Source: Pseudactinotalea terrae
GTDB lineage: Bacteria; Actinomycetota; Actinomycetes; Actinomycetales; Beutenbergiaceae
Assembly (NCBI RefSeq): GCF_009733845.1
Contig: NZ_WNXZ01000003.1
Span: 434,001-498,000 of the forward strand
Direction of reading: 5' to 3'
Length of the DNA stretch: 64,000 bases
Shown: piece after piece, positions 50,874 to 59,559 of the stretch
Layout of the letters: every line of letters starts with the position of its first letter
How positions within the stretch are numbered: position 1 is the stretch's first letter
The notes under the pieces: generated by a model
Databases searched by the model: none
Told to the model about the DNA's origin: nothing
The model's input: only the letters and a program-made list of their open reading frames with translations
Made by a program: the position numbers and the translations under genes

Positions 50874-52277
50874 ATGACCGCGATACGTAGGCAGCGCGGG
50901 ACCTGGATGAGGACGACGGCGACCGCCGCCGTCGCGTTGTTGCTGCTCGGGGCGGCCGTCGGGCCGGCCGGGGCGGACGATCTCGACGACCTCGAGGAGC
51001 AGCAGGAGCAGAACGAGCTCGAGCGCGAAGAGGTCGTGGCCGCGCTGGAGGGCACCGACACCCAGCTCGCCGAGACCTATCTCGAGCTCGACGACATCAA
51101 CCGCCGGCTCCCGATCGCTCAGTCCGAGCTCGTGGTCGCCAACGAGGAGCTCGCGGCCGCGGAGCGCCACCTCGACGAGGTGCAGGGCCGGCTCGAGGTG
51201 GCGCGCCAGCAGCAGAGCGACCTCGAGGTGGAGATCGCGCAGGGTGAGTCCGACATCCTGCAGACCGAGGACGCGATGGGTGAGGTCGCCCGCACCGCCT
51301 ACCGCGGCGGCGACGGGATGAGCACGCTGTCGCTGATCTTCGGCGCGGGCTCGGCCGAGGAGTTCGCGTCGGACTACTCGGCGATGAGCTCGGCGCTGCG
51401 CACCCAGAACCAGACCCTCTCCGACCTGGAGAACCTGCAGGCCGTCAACCGGAACCGCCAGGTCCGCCTCGACGCCGTCGAGGACCGCATCGTGGAGCTG
51501 GAGGCCGAGGCCGAGGTGGCCGTCGACGAGGCCGAGGCCGCGCGTCAGCGCGCCGCCGACCTGGTGGTCGAGATCACGCAGCTGAAGTCCGAGAAGGAGT
51601 CCACCGCTGCCGAGCTCGAGCAGCTCCGCGAGGACTACAAGGAGAAGCAGGCCGAGCTCGAGGCGGAGAACAACCGCATCGACCAGGAGATCAAGGACGA
51701 GATCGCCCGCATCGCGGCCGCCGAGAAGGCCGAGCGTGAGCGCCAGGCCAAGATCGCCGCCCAGCAGGCGCAGCAGCAGCAGAGCTCGGGCGGCGGAGGT
51801 GGCGGCTCCGGTGGCGGTGGCGGTGGCGGCTCCAGTGGTGGCGGCTCCGGTGGTGGCGGCTCCTCGAGCTCCTTCATCTCACCGCTCAGCCGCTCGCTGC
51901 ACGTGACCTCGGACTACGGGATGCGGTGGTATCCGATCACCGGTGGCTACTGGATGCACCAGGGCGTGGACCTGCGCTCCGGCTGTGGCGAGGCGCAGAT
52001 GTCGATCGCCTCCGGCACGGTCGTCGGGGTTCGGCCGGCGGCCGGCAACGGCACGCACGGCAACCAGGTGCTCGTCAACCACGGCGTTGTCAATGGCAAC
52101 TCCTGGGTGAGCGTGTACAACCACCTGTCGCGGTTCGCGGTCAGTGTGGGGCAGTCCGTGTCCCAGGGGCAGGCCATCGGCTACACGGGCGCCACCGGCA
52201 ACGTCACCGGCTGCCACGTGCACCTGGAGATGTGGCGCAACGGGGCGCACGTCAACCCGATGCCGTACATCTCCTGA
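50874..52277 (+). CDS. Coiled-coil M23 (LytM) peptidase, FtsEX partner
   Basis: A 467-residue exported protein: basic N terminus and signal peptide (TAAVALLLLGAAVGPAGA), long coiled coil (about residues 40-275), Gly/Ser linker (about 300-325), and a C-terminal LytM domain. Zinc ligands and catalytic residues are MHQGVDLRSG (HxxxD) and HVHLEMW (HxH), so it should be an active peptidoglycan DD-endopeptidase. The coiled coil is the usual docking arm for FtsX, as in EnvC and RipC-type systems. A glycine linker of this length is common in secreted peptidases. Confidence 0.88.
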   Translation: MTAIRRQRGTWMRTTATAAVALLLLGAAVGPAGADDLDDLEEQQEQNELEREEVVAALEGTDTQLAETYLELDDINRRLPIAQSELVVANEELAAAERHLDEVQGRLEVARQQQSDLEVEIAQGESDILQTEDAMGEVARTAYRGGDGMSTLSLIFGAGSAEEFASDYSAMSSALRTQNQTLSDLENLQAVNRNRQVRLDAVEDRIVELEAEAEVAVDEAEAARQRAADLVVEITQLKSEKESTAAELEQLREDYKEKQAELEAENNRIDQEIKDEIARIAAAEKAERERQAKIAAQQAQQQQSSGGGGGGSGGGGGGGSSGGGSGGGGSSSSFISPLSRSLHVTSDYGMRWYPITGGYWMHQGVDLRSGCGEAQMSIASGTVVGVRPAAGNGTHGNQVLVNHGVVNGNSWVSVYNHLSRFAVSVGQSVSQGQAIGYTGATGNVTGCHVHLEMWRNGAHVNPMPYIS

Positions 52278-52385
52278 CCCAGCCCGCTTCGGGCGTGCCG
52301 CTCTGCGCGAAAAGGTGAGGCTGAGCCGTCGGGACTGGCCTACCCTGGTTCGGCCACGCGTCAGGGGCGGGGCGGAGAGGGAGTC

Positions 52386-52904
52386 GTGAGCAACGTCAAG
52401 GGTGGCGCCAAGAAGAAGAAGGTGCCCGCAGGGGTCGATCCGCGCACCGTCAAGAACGTGGTGGCTCGGAACAAGAAGGCACGGCACGACTTCCACATCG
52501 ACGACACGTACGAGGCGGGCCTGTCGCTGACAGGAACCGAGGTGAAGAGCCTGCGGGCCGGCCGGGCGTCGCTGGTCGACGGCTGGGTGGCGATCGACGG
52601 CGGTGAGGCATGGCTCGAGGGCGTGCACATCCCGGAGTACGCCGAGGGCACCTGGACGAACCACGCGCCGCGGCGCAGGCGCAAGCTGTTGCTGCACCGT
52701 GAGCAGATCGCGAAGCTCGCGCAGACCACGCGCGAGAAGGGGCACACGATCGTGCCGCTGGAGCTGTACTTCATCGGCGGTCGTGCCAAGGTCGAGATCG
52801 CGACGGCGCGAGGCAAGCAGGAGTGGGACAAGCGCGAGACGTTGCGGCGACAGCAGGATGAGCGTGAGGCGCAGCGGGAGATGAGCGTGCGCCGTCGGGC
52901 GTGA
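52386..52904 (+). CDS. smpB: SsrA-binding protein SmpB
   Basis: A 172-residue Smp[43 protein letters not shown] is the oligonucleotide-binding core, and the C-terminal basic tail ([12 protein letters not shown]...) enters the ribosome decoding site. It delivers tmRNA to stalled ribosomes; ssrA lies 2 kb downstream. The N-terminal 20 residues are unusually basic (GGAKKKKV). GTG 52386. Confidence 0.95.
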   Translation: MSNVKGGAKKKKVPAGVDPRTVKNVVARNKKARHDFHIDDTYEAGLSLTGTEVKSLRAGRASLVDGWVAIDGGEAWLEGVHIPEYAEGTWTNHAPRRRRKLLLHREQIAKLAQTTREKGHTIVPLELYFIGGRAKVEIATARGKQEWDKRETLRRQQDEREAQREMSVRRRA

Positions 52905-52956
52905 GGTGGGCAGGTCTGTCCGCCGGACAGGGGAGTGCCCCAGGACCAGGGCCGAT

Positions 52957-52962
52957 TAGCCT
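52957..52962 (+). promoter_or_regulatory. Candidate -10 element (TAGCCT), leaderless DUF2207 gene
   Basis: TAGCCT ends 6 nt before ATG 52969. Confidence 0.45.
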
Positions 52963-52968
52963 GCGGGT

Positions 52969-54828
52969 ATGACTCGACGGGCACCCTCCACGCTGCTGCT
53001 CTCGTTGGTGCTGGCGCTGCTGATCGCCGTCGTGCTGCTGCCGGCCTCGGCGGCGCGCGCCGACGACGACCAGGGCGACCGGGAGATCGACCGGTATCTC
53101 GTGGAGGCGACGGCGCAGCCGGCCGGCACGATCGACGTGCGGCTGGAGATCGACTTCAACTTCCGCTCCACGCCCGGGCACGGGATGTTCCTCACGCTGC
53201 TCACACGACAGGAGATCGACGGCGACCCCGATCACTACCGGGTGCTGGAGGTCAGTGACGTCGAGGTGTCCTCGCCCACCGGTGCACCTGCCGACACGCA
53301 CCTCGACGAGAGCGACACCGGGCTCGTGATCCGGATCGGCGATGAGGACATCGACGACGTCTCGGGCGTGCAGACCTACGTGATCACCTACTCGGTGGCC
53401 GGCATCGTGAACTCCGGGGTCGGGGACGGCGGCGAGGATGAGATCTACTGGAACGTGATCGGTTCGGCATTCGAGGTGCCGATCTCGAACGCGACCGTGA
53501 GGCTGACCGCGCCCGAGATCCCGCTGGAGCTCGCGTGCTTCACCGGGCGCGTGGGGTCGACGAACCAGTGCTCCTCCTACCGGGTGGAGGACGGGGTGGC
53601 GAGCTTCGAGCACGGCTATCTCAGCGAAGGCCAGGGGATGAGCGTGGTGGCCTCGTACGAGGGCGGGACGTTCGGCGGGGTGGAGCCGATCCTGGCGCCG
53701 CGCCGCACGTTCGCGAACGGTCTCGGGCTGGGCACGCCGGTGGTGCCTGCCGCGGGCGGGCTCGCAGTCCTGGCGGTGGGAGGCGTGGCGGCGTTCGCGC
53801 GCCGGCGTGGCCGCGACATCGCCTATGAGGGGCTCACACCGGGCCTGCAGCCGACCACCGCAGAGGGTGCGACCGCGGTGGGGCCGAGGCGCAGGACCCC
53901 GGTGGCGGTGCAGTTCACGCCGCCGCCGGACGTGCTGCCCGGCGAGATGGGCACGCTCACCGACGAGAAGGCTGACCGGCGCGACGTCACGGCCACGATC
54001 TTCGACCTCGCGGTGCGCGGGTACCTGCGGATCGAGGAGATCGAGGGCAAGAAGAAGCCGGACTGGCGGCTCGTGCGCAACCTCGACGCGGACTGGGACG
54101 AGCTGCGCCCGTTCGAGCGCACGCTGCTGCGGAGCATCTTCACCACCAGCGGCAAGGAGAAGCGGCTGAGCAAGCTCGGCACACGGTTCGCCGAGGGCGT
54201 CTCCGACACCCAGGACCAGCTCTACGAGGAGATGGTCTCGCGCGGCTGGTTCAAGCACTCGCCGCAGTCGGTACGGGCGAGCTGGTACGGCATGGGCTTC
54301 CTCGTGCTCGGGGTCGGGATCGTGGCCACGTTGCTGCTGTCGTTCCTGGCCGGGCTGGGTTTGATCGGCGCGGCGGTGATCGTCGCGGGCATCGCGATCA
54401 TCGTCGCTGCCCCCACAGCACCGGCCCGCACTGCCGCCGGCAGTGCCGTGCTCGCGCAGTCGCTCGGCTTCAAGCGGTACATCGAGACCGCGGAGGCGAA
54501 CACGCTGCGGTTCGAGGCAGGGGAGGACATCTTCTCCAAGTACCTCCCCTACGCGATGACGTTCGGGCTGGAGAGCCGCTGGGTGGGGATCTTCGCCGAG
54601 CTCGCCAAGGAGGGCGTCGAGCTGCCCGCCCCGACCTGGTACCTCGGCCACACCCCCGCGCTGATGCTGTGGAGCTCCGGGTTCGGCGAGGCGATCGACT
54701 CGGTCACCTCGGCGGCAGATCTGGCGGTCGCGACGGCGACGCCCGCCTCCTCGGGCGGCTCGGGCTTCTCCGGCGGTGGCGGCTTCTCCGGCGGTGGCGT
54801 CGGTGGTGGCGGTGGTGGCGGCTGGTGA
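52969..54828 (+). CDS. DUF2207 membrane protein
   Basis: A 619-residue protein. N-terminal signal peptide (SLVLALLIAVVLLPASAARA), the beta-rich DUF2207 domain (about 35-230), a membrane helix near 255, a cytoplasmic segment (about 275-440), two more helices (about 440-485), and a C-terminal tail SGGSGFSGGGGFSGGGVGGGGGGGW of phase-separating or metal-binding glycine type common to the family. Function unknown. It stands between smpB and ssrA. Confidence 0.8.
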   Translation: MTRRAPSTLLLSLVLALLIAVVLLPASAARADDDQGDREIDRYLVEATAQPAGTIDVRLEIDFNFRSTPGHGMFLTLLTRQEIDGDPDHYRVLEVSDVEVSSPTGAPADTHLDESDTGLVIRIGDEDIDDVSGVQTYVITYSVAGIVNSGVGDGGEDEIYWNVIGSAFEVPISNATVRLTAPEIPLELACFTGRVGSTNQCSSYRVEDGVASFEHGYLSEGQGMSVVASYEGGTFGGVEPILAPRRTFANGLGLGTPVVPAAGGLAVLAVGGVAAFARRRGRDIAYEGLTPGLQPTTAEGATAVGPRRRTPVAVQFTPPPDVLPGEMGTLTDEKADRRDVTATIFDLAVRGYLRIEEIEGKKKPDWRLVRNLDADWDELRPFERTLLRSIFTTSGKEKRLSKLGTRFAEGVSDTQDQLYEEMVSRGWFKHSPQSVRASWYGMGFLVLGVGIVATLLLSFLAGLGLIGAAVIVAGIAIIVAAPTAPARTAAGSAVLAQSLGFKRYIETAEANTLRFEAGEDIFSKYLPYAMTFGLESRWVGIFAELAKEGVELPAPTWYLGHTPALMLWSSGFGEAIDSVTSAADLAVATATPASSGGSGFSGGGGFSGGGVGGGGGGGW

Positions 54829-54925
54829 GCTGCCCGCCGGGAATCAGCTGGGCTGCCTGTTGGTTGAGGAGATAGCATGGCTGGACCGGTGGTTCACGGA
54901 CCGGCGGTGCTTGATAACTGAACAG

Positions 54926-55290
54926 GGGGGTGATCGGTTTCGACGACGGTTGTCGTTCCAGGAGAAGCGGGTCGAGGATGCATGGTCATCTCGTCAACGC
55001 TCCATGCAAACCAATAGGTGCCGATTCCAAGCGCACCGAGTTCGCACTCGCCGCCTGAGCGAGTCCTGAACTCCGTCAGCCCGGGCTAGCTTCCGTCCCG
55101 GTTCCTGGCGTCATCTAGGAAGCCACTGCTCGTAGTCCTCGTCATCGGGACTGCGGGAACACTCAGATGACTGAGCCCGTCAGCGACTTGTCTGCGAGAA
55201 CGCTGGGGCCGAGAAACTCATCAGCAGACTGCACCCGGAGAAGTCCTGGTTCCACGCTGTCGGACGCGGGTTCGATTCCCGCCACCTCCA
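54926..55290 (+). ncRNA. ssrA: tmRNA (ssrA)
   Basis: A 365-nt transfer-messenger RNA. The 5' end GGGGGTGATCGGTTTCGAC pairs (7 bp, one G-U) with the 3' CACCTCC-A. The T-arm is CGGGTTCGATTCCCG. The tag reading frame starts at GCC 55020, five nt after TAG, the usual spacing to the resume codon, and encodes ADSKRTEFALAA, stop TGA 55056-55058. CCA is not encoded. GATAAC at 54913-54918 may be its -10. It rescues stalled ribosomes with SmpB and tags products for proteolysis. Confidence 0.96.
55268..55290 (+). other. Probable attachment site at the ssrA 3' end
   Basis: The tmRNA 3' end (T-arm and acceptor) lies 156 bp before a tyrosine integrase, and genes of mobile and defence type follow for at least 8.7 kb. 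tmRNA 3' ends are classic integration sites because the core sequence regenerates the gene on insertion. The matching attR, a copy of this 3' end, would lie to the right of the window. Confidence 0.55.
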
Positions 55291-55297
55291 CAACGAA

Positions 55298-55328
55298 GCG
55301 CCGTGTACCTTCGGTACGCGGCGCTTTT
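55298..55328 (+). terminator. Intrinsic terminator after tmRNA
   Basis: GCGCCG-T-GTACC pairs with GGTAC-G-CGGCGC around the loop TTC, followed by TTTT. Confidence 0.85.
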
Positions 55329-55446
55329 CGTTGCAATCCCAACGGTTTCAGCGATCGGCTCCGTATGCAGGAGTTGGCACGGATGGGCCAGAATTGGCAC
55401 AAGAACTGTCACACAGCTGTCACAGTCTGAGAGGGGTTGGGGTTCG

Positions 55447-56628
55447 ATGGCGCGTTCTGGACCGCTCCCACGCGGGATCACGCTCTACCGGGGACGCTAC
55501 CGGGTCCGGCTCTCGGTCGATGGTCAGACGCATGCACTGGGCATGTTCGACACCCTCGGCGATGCCAAGGCGGCCCTAGCGATCGCGAAGGGCGAGGCGG
55601 TCCGGGGATCGTTCGTGCCGCCCTCTGAGCTACGTGCCCAGCGGCGTGCGGTCGTCGAGCGGGAGGCGCTGGAGTCGGTCACGGTCGGGGAGTGGGCGCA
55701 GACCTGGCTGGCCGAGATGGACGCGAACCCGAAGCGCTCGCACGCGACGGTGGTGAGCTACACCTCGGTGCTGCGCAACCACGTGCTGCCGGTGCTCGGG
55801 CATGTGCGGTTGGTGGACTTGACCACGCAGCAGGTCGCGGACCTGCTCACCGAGCTGCGGTCCCGACCCTCGGCCCGCCACCCAGGAGCCAAGGCCAACG
55901 GCATCACCCATACAACCACCATCGTGCTGCGGTCGATGATCAACGCGGCGGTCAAGCGGGAGATCGGTGGGCTCACGAGCTTCCGCTTCCCAGAGGCGGT
56001 GGGGCACGTGCGGGTGCGCCCGGCCGAGGAGGACGGCGACGTCGCGACTCCCGCCGAGGTCGCGGCGATGGCCGAGTCGATGCCGGAGCACCTGCGGATC
56101 GCCGTGCCGCTGGCGGCGTGGTGCTCACTGCGGCTTGGGGAGGTGCTCGGGTTGGAACGGCGCGACTTGGAACATCTGGACGACCCGGCGCGGGCCACGT
56201 TGCACGTGCGGCGGCAGTGGAACACCAAGGCGCACGCGATCACCGACCCGAAGGCGGACTCGGCGAGGTCGATCGCGATCCCGCGGTTCTTGCTGCCGGC
56301 GCTGGTGGTGCACCTGGAGGAGTTCACCGGACCCAAGCCGAGGAGCACAGTGCTCCGCGGTCGCCGTAGAGATATGCGGGTGTCGCAGACGACGTTCGAC
56401 AACGCCTGGCGCGAAGCGCGCAAGGCCGTTCGCCCGACCTTCCGCTTCCACGATCTGCGCCACACGGGACTGACGATCTACGCCCAGCAGGGCGCGACGC
56501 TCGCCGAGCTGCTCCATCGCGGAGGCCACAGCGACGTGAGCGTTGCGCTGAGGTATCAGCACGCGACCGCTACGCGGGATAGGACACTGACGGATCGCCT
56601 GAGCGACGAGGTCGACTTGCCTCGTTGA
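55447..56628 (+). CDS. int: Tyrosine recombinase (integrase)
   Basis: A 393-residue phage-type integrase. N-terminal AP2-like arm-binding domain (about 8-55), SAM-like core-binding domain (about 80-180), catalytic domain with R229 (CSLRLGEVLGL), K269 (DPKADSAR), H335-x-x-R338 (FHDLRHTG), H361 (GGHSDVS) and the nucleophile Y370 (ALRYQHATA). All are present, so it should be active. It lies directly downstream of ssrA, the expected att site. No excisionase gene is adjacent. The start ATG 55447 follows a weak GAGAGGGG site. Confidence 0.92.
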   Translation: MARSGPLPRGITLYRGRYRVRLSVDGQTHALGMFDTLGDAKAALAIAKGEAVRGSFVPPSELRAQRRAVVEREALESVTVGEWAQTWLAEMDANPKRSHATVVSYTSVLRNHVLPVLGHVRLVDLTTQQVADLLTELRSRPSARHPGAKANGITHTTTIVLRSMINAAVKREIGGLTSFRFPEAVGHVRVRPAEEDGDVATPAEVAAMAESMPEHLRIAVPLAAWCSLRLGEVLGLERRDLEHLDDPARATLHVRRQWNTKAHAITDPKADSARSIAIPRFLLPALVVHLEEFTGPKPRSTVLRGRRRDMRVSQTTFDNAWREARKAVRPTFRFHDLRHTGLTIYAQQGATLAELLHRGGHSDVSVALRYQHATATRDRTLTDRLSDEVDLPR

Positions 56629-56693
56629 GCTGCTGCTTTCTTCGTCGATCGGAGGTCCGGTGCGCCTCGCGAGGCTGCGGATGCGGGCGGTGC

Positions 56694-56699
56694 TAGTTT
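56694..56699 (+). promoter_or_regulatory. Candidate -10 element (TAGTTT), leaderless GTPase gene
   Basis: TAGTTT ends 6 nt before ATG 56706, the same spacing as for several chromosomal genes, suggesting the cassette uses host-type promoters. No convincing -35 is seen. Confidence 0.4.
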
Positions 56700-56705
56700 C
56701 TCGGC

Positions 56706-57872
56706 ATGGTCGGGAAGAGGGTTCAGGAGCAGCACATCGCGGTGTTTGGCGAGAGCGGTAGCGGGAAGACGGTCCTCGTCTCATCGTTCTATGGCGGTGC
56801 CCTCGAGCGGTCTAGCCAGAAGGAAAGCCACTTCGCGCTCATCTCTGACAACACAGGCCTGGGGACCAGGCTCAGGCAGAACTATCTCGGCATGAAGAAC
56901 AGCGCGAAAGCGCCGCAGGCCACTCGGTTTGCTGCGACACAGTATGCGTTCACGGTGACACCGAAGGTTGCTCGTTCCGGCGCGACCGCGAAGAAGACCT
57001 CTATCGATGCTCTCCGCCTCGTCTGGCATGACTACCCCGGCGAGTGGTTCGAAGACGATCCGAGCAGTGATGAGGAGGCTGCGCGCCGCGTGGATACCTT
57101 CCGTGCTCTGCTAAGGTCCGACGTTGCCGTGCTTTTGATTGATGGTCAGAAACTATTGGACAATGAAGGCGCCGAAGAGGCGTACCTCAAGAGCCTGTTC
57201 TGGGGGATGCGTGATGGCATTCGAGGCATCAAGGACGACCTGCTCACCGACGGAGAGCTACTGGACAAGTTTCCTCGAATATGGCTCATCGCACTGTCTA
57301 AGGCGGACCTACATCCAGAGATGAAGGCGCCGGCGTTCCGGGACCTGGTTGTCGAGAAGGCTGCCGTGGAGGTCGAGGATCTGCGCGAGACGCTGGCGTC
57401 GCTCGTCCAGCGCCCCGAGGCGCTGTCGCTCGGCGAGGACTATCTCGTCCTGTCATCGGCGAAGTTCGAGCCAGGAAGGATCCTTCTGACTGAGGGTTTC
57501 GGGCTCAACCTACTCTTGCCTGCCGCGTCGATTCTTCCGGTTGAGCGGATGGTCGCCTGGAGCGAGTGGATGAAACTGCCATGGAGAGCTGTGAAGCCGC
57601 TGCTCAATAGCGCTGAGGCGCTGTCGCTCTTGATCGCCGCCTCCGGGCCTGTCGCGAAGCTGATCGGTAAAGTTCCGAAGGTCGGTCCACTCTTGGCCGG
57701 TTTCGCTCTTCCGGCTGTGACCGCACTGATCGAGGCAGGCAAGCCAAAATTGGAAGAGTTGCATCGTCAGGCGATCGCTAAGCATGACTTCCTGACGGCG
57801 ATCCTGACGCAGTTTCGGCTCGATCTCGAAGATGGGATCGAACGGGACCTGTTCGTCAAGAGCCCCCGGTGA
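56706..57872 (+). CDS. TRAFAC-like GTPase (putative defence or conflict protein)
   Basis: A 388-residue protein with a complete GTPase signature set: P-loop GESGSGKT (15-22), G3 motif in VWHDYPGEWFEDD (DYPG, 109-112), G4-like ALSKADL (SKAD, 198-201) and G5-like SSAKF (about 251-253). Two hydrophobic segments (about 300-345, EALSLLIAASGPVAKLIG... and VGPLLAGFALPAVTALI) could touch membrane. Bases are less G/C-rich than in the core genome. The stop overlaps the GTG of the next gene (GTGA), so the two are coupled. No effector domain or nuclease is recognised. It resembles GTPases in bacterial conflict systems in general, but the family is not identified. Confidence 0.7.
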   Translation: MVGKRVQEQHIAVFGESGSGKTVLVSSFYGGALERSSQKESHFALISDNTGLGTRLRQNYLGMKNSAKAPQATRFAATQYAFTVTPKVARSGATAKKTSIDALRLVWHDYPGEWFEDDPSSDEEAARRVDTFRALLRSDVAVLLIDGQKLLDNEGAEEAYLKSLFWGMRDGIRGIKDDLLTDGELLDKFPRIWLIALSKADLHPEMKAPAFRDLVVEKAAVEVEDLRETLASLVQRPEALSLGEDYLVLSSAKFEPGRILLTEGFGLNLLLPAASILPVERMVAWSEWMKLPWRAVKPLLNSAEALSLLIAASGPVAKLIGKVPKVGPLLAGFALPAVTALIEAGKPKLEELHRQAIAKHDFLTAILTQFRLDLEDGIERDLFVKSPR

Positions 57873-58264
57873 GACTGATATGGGCGACGCGTGGTCGCGC
57901 GTGGGGATTCAGATTCTTGCTCTCAGGCGGCTTCGAGGATCCGCTCGCTGAGTACGAGGCCGCCTTCGCCGGCACGGGTGAGAGCGAAACGGTGTTCACC
58001 ACCTACGGGTCCGCTCTGGCGCTGCGATTTCCGGACCCCGAAGGAAGAGTAGACACGGCTGGTCGAGCTATCCCGCACGACCTCGTGCTCGTCCCACCGA
58101 TTCCATCGGACGTCGACTCTCTCGAGGCAGCGAAAGCTGAGCTGTGGCCGAAACTGGCTGCGGCTTACGCGGCGGTCTGGGACCGGCCTCGTGCGCCGGG
58201 CCGGGATGAGGTCACTGCCCTGTTGGCGGCGATTGGGGTTGAGGGAACAGACGGATCTTGGTGA
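57869..58264 (+). CDS. 131-residue partner of the GTPase, unknown family
   Basis: Begins TRGRAWGFRFLLSGGFEDPLAEYEAAFAG after a short strand, and ends with a helical region (SLEAAKAELWPKLAAAYAAVW). No membrane segment, cysteine cluster or catalytic motif. Its GTG overlaps the GTPase stop. Coupling suggests a GTPase regulator or a toxin/effector; the sequence alone does not say which. The final residues run into the next gap. Confidence 0.6.
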   Translation: MRLIWATRGRAWGFRFLLSGGFEDPLAEYEAAFAGTGESETVFTTYGSALALRFPDPEGRVDTAGRAIPHDLVLVPPIPSDVDSLEAAKAELWPKLAAAYAAVWDRPRAPGRDEVTALLAAIGVEGTDGSW

Positions 58265-58380
58265 AGGTTCGTTGCGCTGCGCTCGCGTAGCCCTTGGCGC
58301 GACGGGCGGCGACGGCTTGCTACATACCTGCGACGACCGCTTCGACGTTGAGCCGACCGTTCCCAGGCCGACGATGGGGA

Positions 58381-58650
58381 CTGAGATCCAGTGAGGCGGC
58401 CTGCAACGTCCTCTTGCTCGAGCCACGGAACAGTGGCGCCGTCCCGTTCCGGAATGCCAGCAGTCTGCCGACGGATACCCGGTGGCAGCCCCCGCACAGG
58501 TGGCGACAGATCTGTTGAACGGGCCCAATCGGGAACCGGAGGAGGGGAGTCTCTGATCGGGTGGATGCGCTCCAACGAAGGGCAACGGCGCCGTGCCTGA
58601 TGCGGTGGTGATGGTCGGTCGCACGACCTTGCCCGGGGCGTGCAACTAGC
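58381..58650 (+). pseudogene. Broken duplicate of the AbiEi-nucleotidyltransferase junction
   Basis: This stretch is clearly homologous to 60405-60660: the intact protein's ILLEPQRIGDVPF... and final GWMR/IEWMRANEG...RRA, stop and the next gene's VPDAVVM are all recognisable. But the reading frame is broken: a stop precedes the fragment and frame changes occur about 58480-58520 and again about 58550. About 115 bp upstream (58265-58380) and 150 bp downstream (58651-58802) hold no gene. It shows that a second AbiE-like cassette once stood here. Confidence 0.75.
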
Positions 58651-58802
58651 CTTGCCCGCACCGCGTTCGTGCTGGCCGCGGGTCCGGGCAAGGTGCATGT
58701 GGACGAGCGACAAGGTGGCGCTGATCGATCGTCACAACGGACCAGGTGGACCTTTCGTAATTTTCGCAACTCGTCGAGACTTGGTGTGTTGAAAGGAACT
58801 CT

Positions 58803-59303
58803 ATGAGCACCCGGCCCCAGGAGATTGTCGAGACCGTGGGCGAGCTCGACGATCTCGCGCAGGTACACAACTTCCTCACCGCCCACGACCGTGCGCGCGG
58901 GCTTGAGGCACGTCCGGCGTACCGTCTCAGCGGTATCGATGAGCACGATTCGGTCGAGCTGACCGAGTCATTGCACGAGGTGCTCAAGGCTGCTGTCGAC
59001 GCCTTGCGACGCGGTCAGTCGGTCAGCATCCTGTCGAAGGATCGCGAGATCAGCACGCAGGTCGCGGCCGAGGTCCTCGGGGTCAGCCGTCCGACCGTGG
59101 TCAAGTTGATCGGCAGCGGCGAACTCCCGGCCCAGGTGCCGGGCGTCTCGCGTCGCAAGTTGCGACTGGTGGATGTGCTCGCCTATCGCGACATGTTGAG
59201 CGCACGCCGCAACACTTACCTCGACGCCGCCGTCGCGGCCGACGGCGACGTCGACGCAGGCGAGCTCGAGGAACTGCTCCGCGAAGCGCGCCGCCGGGCC
59301 TGA
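58803..59303 (+). CDS. Excisionase-type HTH antitoxin of a PIN toxin pair
   Basis: A 166-residue protein with a helix-turn-helix in the middle: STQVAAEVLGVSRPTVVKLIGSGELPAQVPGVSRRKLRLVDVLAYRD, the excisionase/MerR-like winged helix used by antitoxins of PIN toxins. GAAAGGAAC is a good ribosome site before ATG 58803. The following gene is a truncated PIN domain, so it is now probably an orphan antitoxin, possibly still repressing its own promoter. Confidence 0.72.
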   Translation: MSTRPQEIVETVGELDDLAQVHNFLTAHDRARGLEARPAYRLSGIDEHDSVELTESLHEVLKAAVDALRRGQSVSILSKDREISTQVAAEVLGVSRPTVVKLIGSGELPAQVPGVSRRKLRLVDVLAYRDMLSARRNTYLDAAVAADGDVDAGELEELLREARRRA

Positions 59304-59315
59304 CGCGCTCGCCCC

Positions 59316-59460
59316 GTGTGTCGCGCACCTCTCGACACCAGCGTGCTGGTGCCATCGCTGACCCGCGGCCTGCTGCTCCAGCTCGCGACGGTGGGCTGCT
59401 ACCAGGCGGTCTGGGGCGTGCGGTGGTCGTCGAGCTGGACTACGTCCAGACCGTCTGAGC
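59316..59460 (+). pseudogene. Truncated PIN-domain toxin
   Basis: Starting at GTG 59316 the frame reads LDTSVLVPSLTRGLLLQLATVGCYQAVWG, the N-terminal part of a PIN ribonuclease (first acidic residue D in LDTSVL). After about 45 codons, similarity ends and the frame runs into VVVELDYVQT-like sequence and stops without the remaining acidic residues. Hence the toxin cannot be active. The antitoxin is the upstream gene. Confidence 0.65.
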
Positions 59461-59559
59461 CGGATCCTGGTGGTCTGGGCTGGAACGGGCTAGTCTGTTC
59501 GGGAAAGAAGCCGATTCCGGTGGCAGCGGAATCATTTCATTACACGAACGAGGTGTGGC

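Noticed and set aside
55167-55430. An open frame inside and after ssrA
   Set aside because: It lies within the tmRNA structure and has no ribosome site; the tmRNA explains the sequence.
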